From positions 117,636,099 to 117,700,098 of the forward strand of contig NC_135497.1 in NCBI RefSeq assembly GCF_052857255.1: a stretch of 64,000 bases of DNA, written 5' to 3'. Position 1 is the stretch's first letter. Each line of letters opens with the position of its first letter. Below are positions 48,817 through 61,229 of this stretch, in pieces. The notes beneath the pieces were generated by a model that worked only from the letters and a program-made list of their open reading frames with translations, had not been told where the DNA came from and searched no databases. The position numbers and the translations under genes are program-made. This DNA is from Amblyomma americanum. Its lineage: Eukaryota > Arthropoda > Arachnida > Ixodida > Ixodidae.

Positions 48817-49727
48817 AGCCTGGACTCCATGTACGCGAAAACTCACGCGAACGCGAAGGCGACGGCGGCAAGCGACGAGCGACGCCGTCGCGCGAAGCAA
48901 AATGCATGTGTCACTTGCCGTGTCGCTCGGATCTGCACCCACAGAAAATTTCGCTCGTCGCCCGGAAGTCCCTCACGCGACTGGCCAACCAGAGCGCCCC
49001 AAAGCCGTTTCCGGTTTGTCTACGGTTTCTCACGGGTACATCTCACGAAACCCGCCCGTCGTCTTGGTCATCGCCACCGTCGATAAAATATTTGGTTTTG
49101 TAGCTGAGAGGCAGACCCGCATGATTTAAATAATTAAAACAATCTACTTGTTGGGTGCGGAGGGCTAACAGCATTTGGAGCGGGCTACGCAATCGGGCGT
49201 ACTGCAGGGAGAGATGCGTGTCGAGCCGCGGGTACCGGCGCTCGATCCACCGTGCCGCTGCGCTCCAACTGTGCAGAAACACTCGCGGCGCGCATTCTCA
49301 CTGGTAAATTATAGTTTGCTCACTTACAATCAAACTGCGGTGACAGTTTATGGGAGTGTTTTTACTAAGCCGGAGTGCACAGGCACCGAACGAAAGCACA
49401 CCTCCCCCGTGATGTGACTTCGTCTCCGCAAGCACGCCTTTGGCTATCTCTACTGCCGCTACACCGCTGCCGTAGAGGAAATATTCCTTTGGCCCCGACT
49501 ATGAGGCACACTCACAAAATTTTAAGAGAGAGAGCAGGTTACGGGCGGTGTTTCTAAGCCTGAGTGCGCAAAGCACGGAGTCCGCAGCGCACGTCGTGGG
49601 TTCGCGTCGCCTGCCGCCTTCGCTTGCATGGAGGTTGCCCACAAGCGACGGAGCGAACGCCAGCCGTCGCCGCCGCCGTCGCCTTCGCGTTCGCGTGAGT
49701 TCTCGCGTACATGGAGTCCAGGTGTCA
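48814..49727. mobile_element. TIR element of 908 bp inside gypsy RT, TSD TCA
   Basis: Element 48817-49724, flanked by TCA (48814-48816 and 49725-49727). Removing it with one TCA rejoins KTAF to ITPDGLFEF, the usual gypsy RT wording, which fixes the boundaries. The terminal inverted repeats are about 50 bp with one mismatch near 48838 (outer CCTGGACTCCATGTACGCG, inner ACTCACGCGAACGCGAAGGC) and GC-rich, whereas the middle (49090-49330) is AT-richer. No transposase frame was recognised, so it is non-autonomous. A 3-bp duplication fits CACTA or Harbinger-type elements, but the termini do not identify the family. Confidence 0.8.
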
Positions 49728-51960
49728 TCACTCCGGATGGGCTGTTTGAGTTCAAGGTGATGCTATTTGGTCTCTGTTCCGCACCAGCGACGTTTCAGCG
49801 AGTAATGGATACAGTGCTGGCAGGCCTGAAGTGGCAAATTTGTCTGGTATATTTAGATGACGTCGTTGTCTTCGCCTCGAACTTTGAAGAGCACTTCAAA
49901 AGACTTCGAACAGTACTAGACGCAATCAAGTCGTCTGGCCTAACCTTGAAAGCAGAGAAATGCCACTTTGCCTACGAAGAGCTGCTGTTTCTAGGCCACA
50001 TCGTTAGCAAGGAGGGAGTACGCCCAGACCCGCAGAAAACAGCTGCTATTGAACAGTTTCCACCACCGGCCGATAAGAAAGCAGTGCGCAGATTTCTCGG
50101 ACTGTGCGCATATTACCGACGATTTGCGAAAAACTTTTCGCGCATCGCCGAGCCCCTGACCCAACTGACGAAGGCAGACGCGCCGTTTAAATGGGAAGCG
50201 CCGCAAGCAGCCTTCAAGGAACTTCAACGTCGTTTACAGTCCCCACCGATCCTTGCGCATTTTGATGAAAACGCCGATACTGAAGTTCATACCGATGCAA
50301 GCAGCGTGGGACAAGCCGCCGTCCTCGTTCAAAAAAGTGACAGGCTGGAGAAAGTCATCGCATAGGCTAGCCGTTCCCTTTCCAAGGCCGAGGCTAACTA
50401 TTCGGCAACTGAGAAGGAGTGCCTTGCCATCATCTGGGCTACGTCGAAATTCCGCCCCCACCTTTACGGACGACCGTACAAGGTGGTCAGCGACCACCAC
50501 GCGCTCTGCTGGCTTGCCAATTTGAAGGACCCCTCTGGCCGACTCGCTCGATGGATTCTGCGTCTCCAGGAGTTTGACGTCACCGTCGTTTACAAGTCCT
50601 GACGCAAGCACTCTGACGCAAATTGCCTATCACGAGCCCCTGTAGATGCACCGCCGCCGGACGACGATGAGGACGCCTTCCTGGAACCCATCAGCCACAG
50701 CTCTTTTGCTCAGCAGCAACGCTCGGACCCCGACCTAAAAGGCCTCATCGAGTACCTGGAAGGCAAAGTTTCTTCACCCCCCGCTTCATTCAAGCGAGGA
50801 ATGTCTTCCTTCTTTGTGCAGAATGAGATTCTTGTGAAGAAGAACTTTACAGCGAGCAAAACAGCCTACCTTCTTGTTGTACCTGCTTGTCTCCGCGAGG
50901 AAGTTCTACAGGCTTCACACGACGAGCCGACAGCTGGACATCTCGGGTTTACTCGCACCCTCCGCCGCATTCAAGACCAGTATTACTGGCCCCGACTGTC
51001 TGCCGATATCACACACTATGTGAAAACCTGCCGAGATTGTCAGCGACGAAAGACCCCTCCCACACGACCAGCAGGATTTCTGAACCCATTGAACCTCCCT
51101 CAAGGCCCTTTCAGCAGATCGGCATGGACTTGCTTGGCCCTTTTCCAACGTCAACATCTGGAAATAAGTGGACCATCATAGCGACCGACTACCTGACCCG
51201 CTACGCCGAGGCGAAAGCCATACCGAACGGAACAGCAGCAGAAGTCGCCAAATTTTTCGTGGAGTGCATTCTTCTTCGACACGGCGCCCCCGATGTGTTC
51301 ATCACGGACAGAGGAACAGCACTCACGGCGGAACTAACGCAAGCCATCCTGCGTTACAGCCAAACCAGCCACCGGAGGACAACTGCATACCATCCGCAGA
51401 CCAACGGACTGACCGAGCGCCTGAACAAAACCATCGCCGATATGCTCGCCATGTATGTCGATGCCGAACACAAAACCTGGGATGTCATCCTGCCTTACGT
51501 CGTCTTCGCCTACAACACCGCATTGCGGGAGACCACCCAGATGACGCCATTTAGGCTCGTCCATGGCAGGGAGGCCACGACCACGCTAGACGCCATGCTG
51601 CCCAACGTTACAGAAGAAGGGAACGTCGACGTTGCCGCCTACCTTCAACGCGCAGAAGCTCGAATGCTTGCCCGATTACGGATCAAAGATCAGCAGCGGT
51701 CCGACGCCAGACGCTACAACCTACGAAGACGCAACGCGGAATACAAGCCAGGAGACCAAGTCTGGTTGTGGACGCCTATTCGCCGCCGTGGATTGAGTGA
51801 AAAGCTTTTGAGCCGCTATTTCAGCCCGTACAAGGTTCTTCGTCGGCTAGGTGAACTGGATTATGAAGTCATCCCTGACGCAATGACTGCATCCCAGCGA
51901 CGCCGCGTACGACCAGAAGTTGTCCATGTAGTCCGTCTGAAGCCGTATCATGCGCGCTAA
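49728..51960 (+). pseudogene. pol: gypsy pol part 2: reverse transcriptase, RNase H and integrase
   Basis: RT resumes as TPDGLFEFKVMLFGLCSAPA, with catalytic YLDD intact at 49850-49861 and FLGHIVSKEGVRPD. RNase H has EVHTDASSVGQAAVL (50282-50326). An in-frame TAG at 50363 cuts RNase H (...[23 protein letters not shown]). A TGA at 50600 follows [10 protein letters not shown]. The integrase zinc domain has H..H..C..C (ASHDEPTAGHLG to CRDCQRRK, about 50915-51050). A frameshift lies near 51070-51100. The catalytic core keeps D (51127), D (51307, ITDRGT) and E (51415, LTERLNKT). The C-terminal part includes YKPGDQVWLWTP. It ends with TAA at 51958. Catalytic residues survive, but stops and frameshift prevent a full product. 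Confidence 0.92.
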
Positions 51961-52058
51961 AGGCCGCTGCATTTCCATGCTCTATTTTCGCAAGATCCGA
52001 TTTTTTTTCTCTTACTAGTCGCATTATTTGTTTTAATGCATCGGGTCGATGCGTCTTT

Positions 52059-52071
52059 GAGAGGGGAGTAA
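52059..52071 (+). promoter_or_regulatory. Polypurine tract before 3' LTR
   Basis: GAGAGGGGAGTAA directly precedes the TG of the 3' LTR, the usual plus-strand priming position. Confidence 0.75.
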
Positions 52072-52446
52072 TGCCGCGATTATTTGCAATGCTTGTTCGT
52101 TTTTCAAATCTGCCGCCACACCACCTTATCGCTTTCTTTGCGACGCAAGACGCGACTAGATTTATCTCGATTGATCGCAGCCAGGCACAGCTGATTCTAC
52201 GTTGTTCCGGAATGTTCTAGTAACTTTGCACGCTTTATCTCGAAAGTTCGCTATCAGATTTAAATTGAGCACGGCCGACAGCGGCGGGCATTCTGTTCGA
52301 CGACCGCCGAGCACGCTTGTCACTTCGCCGCCGCCGAGTGATTCAGTCCATTTTGGGTGTAAGTCAGCCCGATAAACAGTTTTCTTTTAGAAGGGCCTTT
52401 CGTCCGTCTTCATCGCTGTTTCGACTGCCGTCACCACTACGTGACA
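52072..52446 (+). repeat. 3' LTR of Ty3/gypsy element (375 bp)
   Basis: TGCCGCGA...GTGACA, matching the 5' LTR. Here the polyadenylation hexamer reads GATAAA (52371-52376) rather than AATAAA, one of about 18 differences. It is followed by the target duplication CTAT (52447-52450). Confidence 0.92.
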
Positions 52447-52506
52447 CTATACTCTCCACATCGCACTTTTCCTAGGACTTCCACATCCTGCACAATTCCA
52501 GGGTGA

Positions 52507-52845
52507 GTGCACATTATGAAAATGAAAATAGGTTTTTCGGGAAAGGAAATGGCGCAGTATCTGTCTCACATATCGGCGGACACCTGAACTGCGCCGTAAG
52601 GGAAGGTATTAAGGAAGGATTGAAAGAAGAATGGAAGAAATAGGTGTCGTAGTAGAGGGATCCGGAATAATTTCGAACACCTGGGTGCTCTTACCCTGCA
52701 CTGACATCGCACAGCACACGGCGCCTTAGCGTTTCGCCTCCATCGAAACGCAGCCGCCGCGGTCGGGTTTGAATCTGGGTACTCCGGATCAGTATCCGAG
52801 CGCCCTAACCACTTAGCCACCGCGGCGGGTGCACAGTATGAAATG
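52507..52845 (-). mobile_element. tRNA-derived SINE, long-tail type, inserted in the RTE LINE
   Basis: Body 52525-52828, minus strand. An imperfect duplication GTGCACAnTATGAAA(A)TG flanks it (52507-52524 and 52829-52845). Order on the minus strand: CCGCCGCGGTGGCTAAGTGG, box B GATTCAAACCCGACC-like, GGAGGCGAAACGCTAAGGCG, the conserved body, then the CTTACGGCGCAGTTCAGGTG tail and GAGACAGATACTGCGCC. The two mismatches in the duplication and body changes make it older than the copies at 34163 and 59326. Confidence 0.88.
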
Positions 52846-53095
52846 TATCTCAATTCCAGACTTGCCATTGGGATTCTTCCACGTCCACTTCCTGTTTTGC
52901 CGTATGCGGAAGAAGGTTTTCATGATCCTTAATTTATTTGTATTTGCGAACTCTGCTAATGACTCCCCAATGCTATTCCTAGAGCCTGTGAGTAGTCACC
53001 CACTGCCTGGTATTCAGCCTGCTTGCCTACCTCGGCCCAGAAGTCGCCCTTCAGCACAGTGTACTGTTTTTACTTTGTATTAGCAAGCAAATCTA

Positions 53096-53324
53096 GCGCA
53101 CGCGGCAGCGTGTCAGTCTCCACAAAAAAGCCTTCGTTATTCTGAGAAACACCACGATGATAGATCATCCGTGCAGGGCATGTCCGGTTTCACAACTTAC
53201 ATTTCTCATGGCGTTTTAAAAATAAAGCTTCAAAATGACGTCGCATACTATGTTACACTCTGCTTCAAAGTACTCGCCAGCTGTTTACAGAGGAAAGTTT
53301 TGTTAACATGCGTCTCTGTGGGCC
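53096..53324. other. Flank of RTE remnant, no gene recognised
   Basis: No further LINE motif was recognised beyond about 53095. Nothing else was seen. Confidence 0.4.
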
Positions 53325-53655
53325 GAACTTTCGAAAAGCTTGCAGGCAAACCAAGCCTCCCCCCCCCCCCCCCCCCCGGCTTGTGCATGTAACTCGTCTC
53401 GAAATATCCCAAATTTGTTGCGCCACAGCGCCGAGGATAACTGCGTCTTCGAAATTCTAAAAACTGATATGGATATTACTTACGCTGGGCTACACGCCTC
53501 TAAATAAATAGAGGAGCTAACAGTAATAGCTAACAAGTTTAACCATCCTATTAGATAAAATGTCTTAGCTGTAATCTGACGCCCTACACTGCTGGCAATT
53601 CTGTGCCGAAAAAGCGCTCTTAATTATAACACCAAAAACCTATTTTTGTTACATC
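53325..53655. mobile_element. Partial copy of the fold-back element at 61999
   Basis: It aligns with about 62312-62630: AAGCTTGCAGGCAAA, ACTCGTC, the GGTCACAGCGCC-like block (here GCGCCACAGCGCC), TTCGAAAT, AAACTGATAT.GATATTACTTAC, the AGGAGCTAACAGTAATAGCTAA block, and finally GCCGAAAAAGCGCTCTTAAT and AAAAACCTATTTTTG. Both the left half and the last 30 bp are missing; the latter is replaced by the GT microsatellite. A 19-nt C run lies at 53359-53377. Confidence 0.65.
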
Positions 53656-53660
53656 AATAT

Positions 53661-55269
<1,609 letters not shown>

Positions 55270-55980
55270 CCTCCAGCGCAAACAGCGCAGCTAAGTGGTC
55301 CGAGGCACTGGTTACAGTGTCCCCGTTAAACCGCGGCGCCTACCGGCAAAGTCGCGGCCGTCGTTCGCGCCGTGCCTCGATTCACGGCAGCGGCAAGGCG
55401 CGCTCGAGGAGCCGCTCTCGGCGATCGGGGCGCGAGGAGGAGGCGTTCAACCCCTCGCAGGGCGGCGGCGGCGGCATCCCCTGTCCGGCCACCGGAGTCC
55501 CGCGCAGAAAGCGGCGCAGTGTGCGCCGCCGAAGGGCGCGCCGGGGTCGCGTCTGCTGACCCGGGAGTACGACCCCGTCAGACGGTTTTCGCAACGCTTA
55601 TGCAAATACACAGCGTTGCTCGTTTCGGCTACAGCGGTGCGGGCGGCGGAGCTCAACCTTGGCGCAGAAGGCCCTTCTTCCTTCGGCCGGCCAGCCTTTG
55701 GCAGCGGCGCCCAGACGCTCGGCCTCTCTAGCAGTATTTGAGGGCCGCAAACCCGCTCCTCTCCGAGGCTGTCCGTTCGCGCCGCTGGTTCTTTTGGGAC
55801 GGGAGCCGCCCGGTCTCTGGCCGTTCGCACGCTGCCTGCCTCCGCACGACGACGCGAGCTGGCATTCATGCCCCTGTCACACGTCTGCTCCTCAGCTGGC
55901 CGCAAGCCACCGACCATACCAATTCTCTGTCCCTTCCCGACACTACGCCGCTTGCGAGTTCGGTTCCGGAAGGCGAGATG
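55270..55980. promoter_or_regulatory. CpG-rich island without assignable gene
   Basis: Dense CpG and GC with open frames of 110-190 codons on both strands at once, the sign of composition rather than coding. No splice pair or TATA/Inr combination could be assigned. Confidence 0.3.
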
Positions 55981-57643
55981 ACTCATCAATAGTGTAAACT
56001 TATTCCGCAGTTCAAACACTCTCGATTATAAGCGTAAATAATCGTAAAATCGTTGCCTACGTACGCCACGCTGAGTCAAAAAGCGCTTGCAGCTCTCATT
56101 GCACAATAGTTTCAGATATGGTTCTCAGGTAAAGTGCCAGTCGAATGTCATATGAGAAGGAATGATAGTTTTCTGTAGTTAACAATAAACGCCGAAAAAA
56201 AAAAGCTTTCCAAGGTCAGAGTCGGGAACTCAGGGTAACTGATTTTTTTATTTTTAAGAAATGCCGCATTTCGGGCCATTTTACAATTGGTCGGTGCTTT
56301 TGAAAGCGAGCGGCCGCGCATCAGCCACAGTCGCCGGATCACACGCGTTATGCCGCAAGCCGACCAGAGAAAGTTAGAAAGCACATGATGGATGGGTAAG
56401 CGCAGACCTCTTTTCTTTATTACGCGGAACCAATGAGCAAGTGAACAGAACATAAAGACGAAACTAGGAGACTATGCGTAAGTACCTATGCGTACTGCTC
56501 AACATGGAGGAACGATTTAATTGCCAGAAAACCCAACAGTCTTATCAACTGTACATCTCGTGTTTAGCTCTTAAGGTGTTCTTGCTTCTTCTATCCAACG
56601 CGTCGACATGGAGCGTAGCCTTGTTCTCATAAGTGGTAATGTTTAGTAGAGCAGCGCGCTGGCAGCAATCAGATGACGACATAAAAATATATGCTGGCAT
56701 AGATTCCGACGAGTTCAAACTGCGGTTATTTAACCTGCCTACCTTTACAATGTTTCAGCATTACGGTGCTATGGGCTTAATACTAGCAATTCGGCGGAAT
56801 AGTAATGCTAAGAAAGAGCAGAAAAAGCCAGAAAATAGCAGAAATAACTCAATCATAGCCAAGAAGCCAGTAAACTCCGAATTTTAAAAGCAACTGGGTA
56901 CTGATAAGCATCATTCCATTATAAAGAAATACTACCGATTAATTCAATCGGTGCATTTTGTCATTGAATCACTGCATTTTTTCCTCTTTTTTCTAACCCA
57001 TCTTTGTCTTTGTGAACATAATAAAATTAAAACCGTGGTCATTGAGCGAAAAAAAGACAGCCTACGTACTACTGCGTGGTCGATGCGGCATCCAAAATAA
57101 GCACGCGGGCTCTGTGAGAGGCTGTTCAATTCAAGCCTACTGTTCCCGCAACCAAAGTGATGCTGGATGTTTCTCTTGCCGCTGCTTCTAACATTGCGCT
57201 GAAACTCATGCATGATTGTTCGCGTAAACAAGCTCTTTCTCTATCGTGTGCCTGTACGCACTACCTTGAAGCAAATCTATTTTTGAACCTCACCTCTAAT
57301 TTGAAAATTTTCTAATCTGGCTACTAAAATATCCACACCTTCTTCGATCTTCTGGATTCTATGAAGAGTGCTGTGAACACATAACGTTAGTGTGTGTACA
57401 GTCATATTCCAAGACAACCAACGTTCGCACTGGCTTCACGTAGAATGCTTTCGTTTTGTTTGACCCCCTTTAGGCTCCTCTAAAAATGGCCTGATTACGT
57501 TCTACGTGCTTGAGAAAAGCACATCAACACGATAGAGCTAGCATTATTACCGTCTTCTATGTTTTTTTTTATTCCTACGTACCAAAACTTTCCACGCACT
57601 TACAATCAAATTTGTTTGTCACAACCATTTTTTTTTTGGTTTT
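55981..57643. other. Intergenic, no gene recognised
   Basis: AT-leaning anonymous sequence. An 84-codon frame at 56633-56887 (DDDIKIYAGI...) was considered as a transposase scrap but not accepted. Nothing else was seen. Confidence 0.4.
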
Positions 57644-57862
57644 GTGAACGGTATTCGGACAAAAGCACATTCATTTGAGCTAGCATGTGTGACCTATCTA
57701 GCGCTGCTAATCTGTACCATTCCAAGTGATGTCATCTCTGCGGCCAAGGCCTACGACGAGTCCAGCACTGTGTACAGAAGGCGCGCCTACGACAAAACTA
57801 CCGGCGTTCACCGCCGTAACGTGAACGTCACGGTTGTGAGCTACACCGCTCACTCACCATAA
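57644..57862 (+). CDS. Candidate terminal exon of a small secreted or precursor protein
   Basis: An open stretch of 72 codons ending at TAA 57860-57862, without its own ATG, so an upstream exon would be needed. The middle encodes a hydrophobic segment (CVTYLALLICTIPSDVISAA) that looks like a signal peptide. A hydrophilic tail follows with basic clusters (TVYRRRAYDKTTGVHRRNVN). Codons in the tail are GC-ending in a locally AT-rich region, which favours real coding. I do not recognise the protein. RRR and HRR are possible prohormone-type cleavage sites (inference). The acceptor is unclear (AG candidates at about 57665 and 57682). It could be chance. Confidence 0.3.
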   Translation: MNGIRTKAHSFELACVTYLALLICTIPSDVISAAKAYDESSTVYRRRAYDKTTGVHRRNVNVTVVSYTAHSP

Positions 57863-59173
57863 ACAGTGCGTAACATGCAGAACACCTAGTTTTTTTTTTT
57901 TTACGGTCCCCCCTCCACACCTTCCATTTCAACACAAGAAGTGTGTTCTGTGCCCCAACACTACGCCCGGTAACGGCAATATGCAAAATGCTGAGGCAAC
58001 GCAGAAATTGCTTTCACTCGGCTCTTCGAACGCTGCGGGGTCCTGACGCAGGCCCCACGTTGCTCTGCCCCGGGGGCTGTCGCTGCGGCCAAGAAAGAGC
58101 GGCGCAGGCGCTGCGGGAACCGTAGGCGCCTCTTCGTCCCGAACAGTTGCCGACATTCCTAACAGTCACGCGTTTCCAGAACAATGGCATCGTGCCTCAA
58201 ACAAATGGGACGTGTCATACGGCGCGACACCTGCAGCCGCCGTCACCTCCGAACCAACTGTAAGTGCCCCAAGGTGAGGAGTAACAATGAAACGCCAAGT
58301 GTTTCCCCTCGAGTCAGTCAACGCGCGTTGCGTTGGAAGGGTGGTGTGCTCGATGCTGGGGAGATGGCATCCCTGTCTGCGGAACATCGGGGCGGGAGTA
58401 TCGAAGCAGCAGGAGATTCATACATCCTCAGGGCGATTCAGTCATTAACGAAAAGCTGCATGCTACGTGCTAAGCAAACACAAATACTTGGTACTGGCTC
58501 ATTTGGTGCATGGTCACACGGAATAAAATTAGCGGAAGGGACGCACACACACTGTAAAACATAAGATGGCGCTGGACTATTAACAAACGCTTGGTAAGTA
58601 GGGCCGCAACAAAGATATACACGACAAACGGGAACTTTCAGAGGCATTTCAAGTGTTTTTCAGGATCGAATTGATTAGAAGGCCTTGGGGCATAGATTTA
58701 AAGAACTGTTTCGTCATCAAATGGCCGCTAAAATTTATCCATATTACCAAACTTGTTGTTACCCGCGTCATGAGTTAGGACGTAAAAAGGGCTGCTTTAA
58801 GAAGCTATACGCATATCGCATTTTGATAAGATTAGAATTCAGATGAAACTAGAATTAGTTGATATTACCAAAATTATTCCACTTTCGCCCGACTTCATTC
58901 TTCTACCAGTGTTTCAACGATATCTATATTGACTTACTGCACCACACCCTTTTCTACGCATATTTCAGGGAGCTATAATCGTGCATGCTAGAGACATCTT
59001 GGCCTATTAGCAACAGAGTTGGTGCTAGTTCAATGTTGACGGGAACCTCCCAAGGTGAAGTAGATGTGTAATAAGGGAGTAATTACTCATTAGCAGCTTC
59101 CTATATAAGCGCAGCCGTACGGCTACAAAGAAAAGCTGTACAGCTTTTTCACAGCATTAGTAATTTAAGGAAA
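57863..59173. other. Intergenic; possible first exon at 58184
   Basis: An ATG at 58184 opens a frame rich in Cys and Arg (MASCLKQMGRVIRRD...). Two donor-like sites follow, ACT/GTAAGT (58261) and AAG/GTGAGG (58275). The frame also stays open to 58564. No domain was recognised. The rest (58565-59173) holds nothing I can name. Confidence 0.3.
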
Positions 59174-59214
59174 ACTCTTCCTGTTCGGAGTTCGAACCCG
59201 AAACCGAACCGCCT
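59174..59214 (+). other. Possible SINE fragment at edge of assembly gap
   Basis: CGGAGTTCGAACCCGAAACC resembles the box-B region of the SINE at 59326. The sequence is cut off by the N gap. Confidence 0.4.
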
Positions 59215-59314
59215 NNNNNNNNNNNNNNNNNNNNNNNNNNNNNNNNNNNNNNNNNNNNNNNNNNNNNNNNNNNNNNNNNNNNNNNNNNNNNNNNNNNNNN
59301 NNNNNNNNNNNNNN
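59215..59314. other. Assembly gap, 100 N
   Basis: Exactly 100 N, the usual placeholder for a gap of unknown size. Confidence 0.99.
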
Positions 59315-59652
59315 GGACGTAATGGACCCGCCGCGGTGGCTCAGTGGTTAGGGCGATCGACTGCTGATCCGGAGTTCCCGGGTTCGAACCCGACCGCGGC
59401 GGCTGCGTTTTCATGGAGGAAAAACGCTAAGGCGCCAGTGTGCTGTGCGATGCCAGTTGCACGTTAAAGATCCCCAGGTGGTCGAAATTATTCCGGAGCC
59501 CTCTCACTACGGCACCTCTTTCTTCCTTTCTTCTCTCACTTCCTCCTCTATCCCCTTACGGCGCGGTTCAGGTGTCCAAAGATATATGAGACAGATACTG
59601 CGCCGTTTCCTTTCTCCCAAAAAACCAATTATTATTATTAAGGACGTAATGG
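59315..59652 (+). mobile_element. tRNA-derived SINE, long-tail type, with TSD
   Basis: Body 59326-59641, plus strand, flanked by GGACGTAATGG (59315-59325 and 59642-59652). Box A is GGTGGCTCAGTGGTTAGGGC and box B is GGGTTCGAACCC. The body carries CATGGAGGAAAAACGCTAAG, TGCACGTTAAAGATCCCC and GAAATTATTCCGGAGCCC; the tail carries CTTACGGCGCGGTTCAGGTG and GAGACAGATACTGCGCCG, ending CCAATTATTATTATTA. This is the best-preserved copy in the window and probably young. The left duplication abuts the N gap. Confidence 0.92.
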
Positions 59653-60691
59653 GAAGGCGACCAATGTAAGGCGGAAGGGGAAAGCCCCCCGCTGTTGCTG
59701 CTTCGCCGCATCAGTTCGTATGCTCGTCCGTCACTATTTGCCTATTTGGTTCGTGTTCCAGACACAGTGTTTTAACAAATATGTAAAATGATTGGAGACA
59801 AAATCTGCTAAAAATGTAGTTAGAGTTTAGTTTTACACGTGCAAAAATTTGTTTGCTAAAGCACGCAGAATATACGTAACATGATTATGCTCCATAGCGC
59901 AGCAACAAAACAGGGGACAAACACAAGCGCTAAACTTCCACTACGGCTTTATTTGGTGCACATTGAATTTATACATGAAGTAAAGAACGATACAGTCAGA
60001 CTAGACAAGATACTTTGTGAACAAAGCTTAAAAACCACATGCAATACATTTCACCGGTTGGCATACTGCTCCGAGACTAAAAATGCCATATCTTTCTTTG
60101 TCAGCGACAATGACGGTCTGCTGACGCAGCTTTCAGCTTTCAGCTGCGCTATGGATCATAACGCATACCCACTAGCCCGAACCATCACCTTGTTAAGTTA
60201 TACGTAACATCACGGCGATAATGGCAAATAACTGCCAACAACAACAACAAAATAAAAAAGGAAAAAGTGTTTAATATAAAAGTATAACAGAACAGAAACG
60301 ATGCTGCCACATTCTTCCGGACAACTTCAGTGCACTTGAAGCATTGTTATTAGCGGTTTTCCAGTCATTTCTGCCAAAGATTTTTGCATAGCTTTCAAAT
60401 GCCGTGACAAGACATTTTGCATCCGATTTCTCTTTGGCTATCATGACTAGGGCCACCGTTTCGTTGGGCCGTCATGATTGGCCTGCACTCGGGCGTGTGC
60501 CCACGATATGGCGCCCTTGTGGAGAGTAATTTTGCTTATACGATCGTCTGGAGCGCCTAAAAATGCAACCGGAGCTCTGCAGCATGTTTCGACTGCAGTA
60601 ACGCTGCAGGAATAGTGACACACTGTATCATATTGTTCAGTGATGCCCCTCATGTACTACTCTCAAGATATCTCTTGCCTTGCGTTCCGTC
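59653..60691. other. Intergenic; repeat-like 3' end before the CT/AT array
   Basis: Near 59900-59930 the words AGGGGACAAACACAAGCGCT recall the snap-back family. A 108-codon frame (59881-60207) is not recognised. At 60670-60697 CTTGCCTTGCGTTCCGTCAA, then AATAAA (60692-60697), runs straight into a CT repeat, which looks like the 3' end of a retroposed sequence. Confidence 0.4.
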
Positions 60692-60694
60692 AAT

Positions 60695-61229
<535 letters not shown>

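Larger units (their letters stand above)
45646..52446 (+). mobile_element. Ty3/gypsy LTR retrotransposon, complete in layout, inactive
   Basis: Layout: 5' LTR, primer-binding site (about 46025), gag (46215-47386), pol with protease, RT, RNase H and integrase (47386-51960), polypurine tract, 3' LTR, CTAT target duplication. Domain order PR-RT-RH-INT defines Ty3/gypsy; there is no env. It is broken by at least three stops, about four frameshifts and a 908-bp TIR insertion in RT. It sits in an RTE LINE in the opposite orientation. LTR divergence of about 5% implies moderate age. Confidence 0.93.
44755..53095 (-). mobile_element. RTE-type LINE split by a gypsy element and a SINE
   Basis: Minus-strand remnants in order are 53095-52846 (endonuclease: YTVLKGDF, EVGKQAEYQ, EFANTNKLRIM, KWTWKNPNGKSGIEI), 52524-52447 (HPGIVQDVEVLGKVRCGEYS) and 45645-44755 (linker, then [53 protein letters not shown]). 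The gaps are exactly the SINE and the Ty3/gypsy insertion, whose target duplications show they landed in this LINE. Stops and frameshifts are present, and the RT ends abruptly near 44755 before the catalytic box. The RTE clade is inferred from these motif spellings. Confidence 0.75.

Noticed and set aside
45646..52446. Endogenous retrovirus with env
   Set aside because: Integrase is followed within about 110 bp by the polypurine tract and LTR, leaving no room for env; it is an LTR retrotransposon.
55295..56019. Open frames of 110-190 codons on both strands
   Set aside because: Arg/Ala/Gly-rich products from a CpG-dense block with no domain.
56633..56887. THAP/P-element transposase scrap
   Set aside because: A DDDIKIYAGI phrase vaguely recalls such proteins, but the rest does not match and there is no ATG.
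59326..59410. Functional tRNA gene
   Set aside because: Box A and box B are good, but no cloverleaf acceptor pairing was seen; it is followed by the SINE body and flanked by a target duplication.
59157..59414. Minus-strand frame across the N gap
   Set aside because: Spans 100 unknown bases and the SINE; not meaningful.
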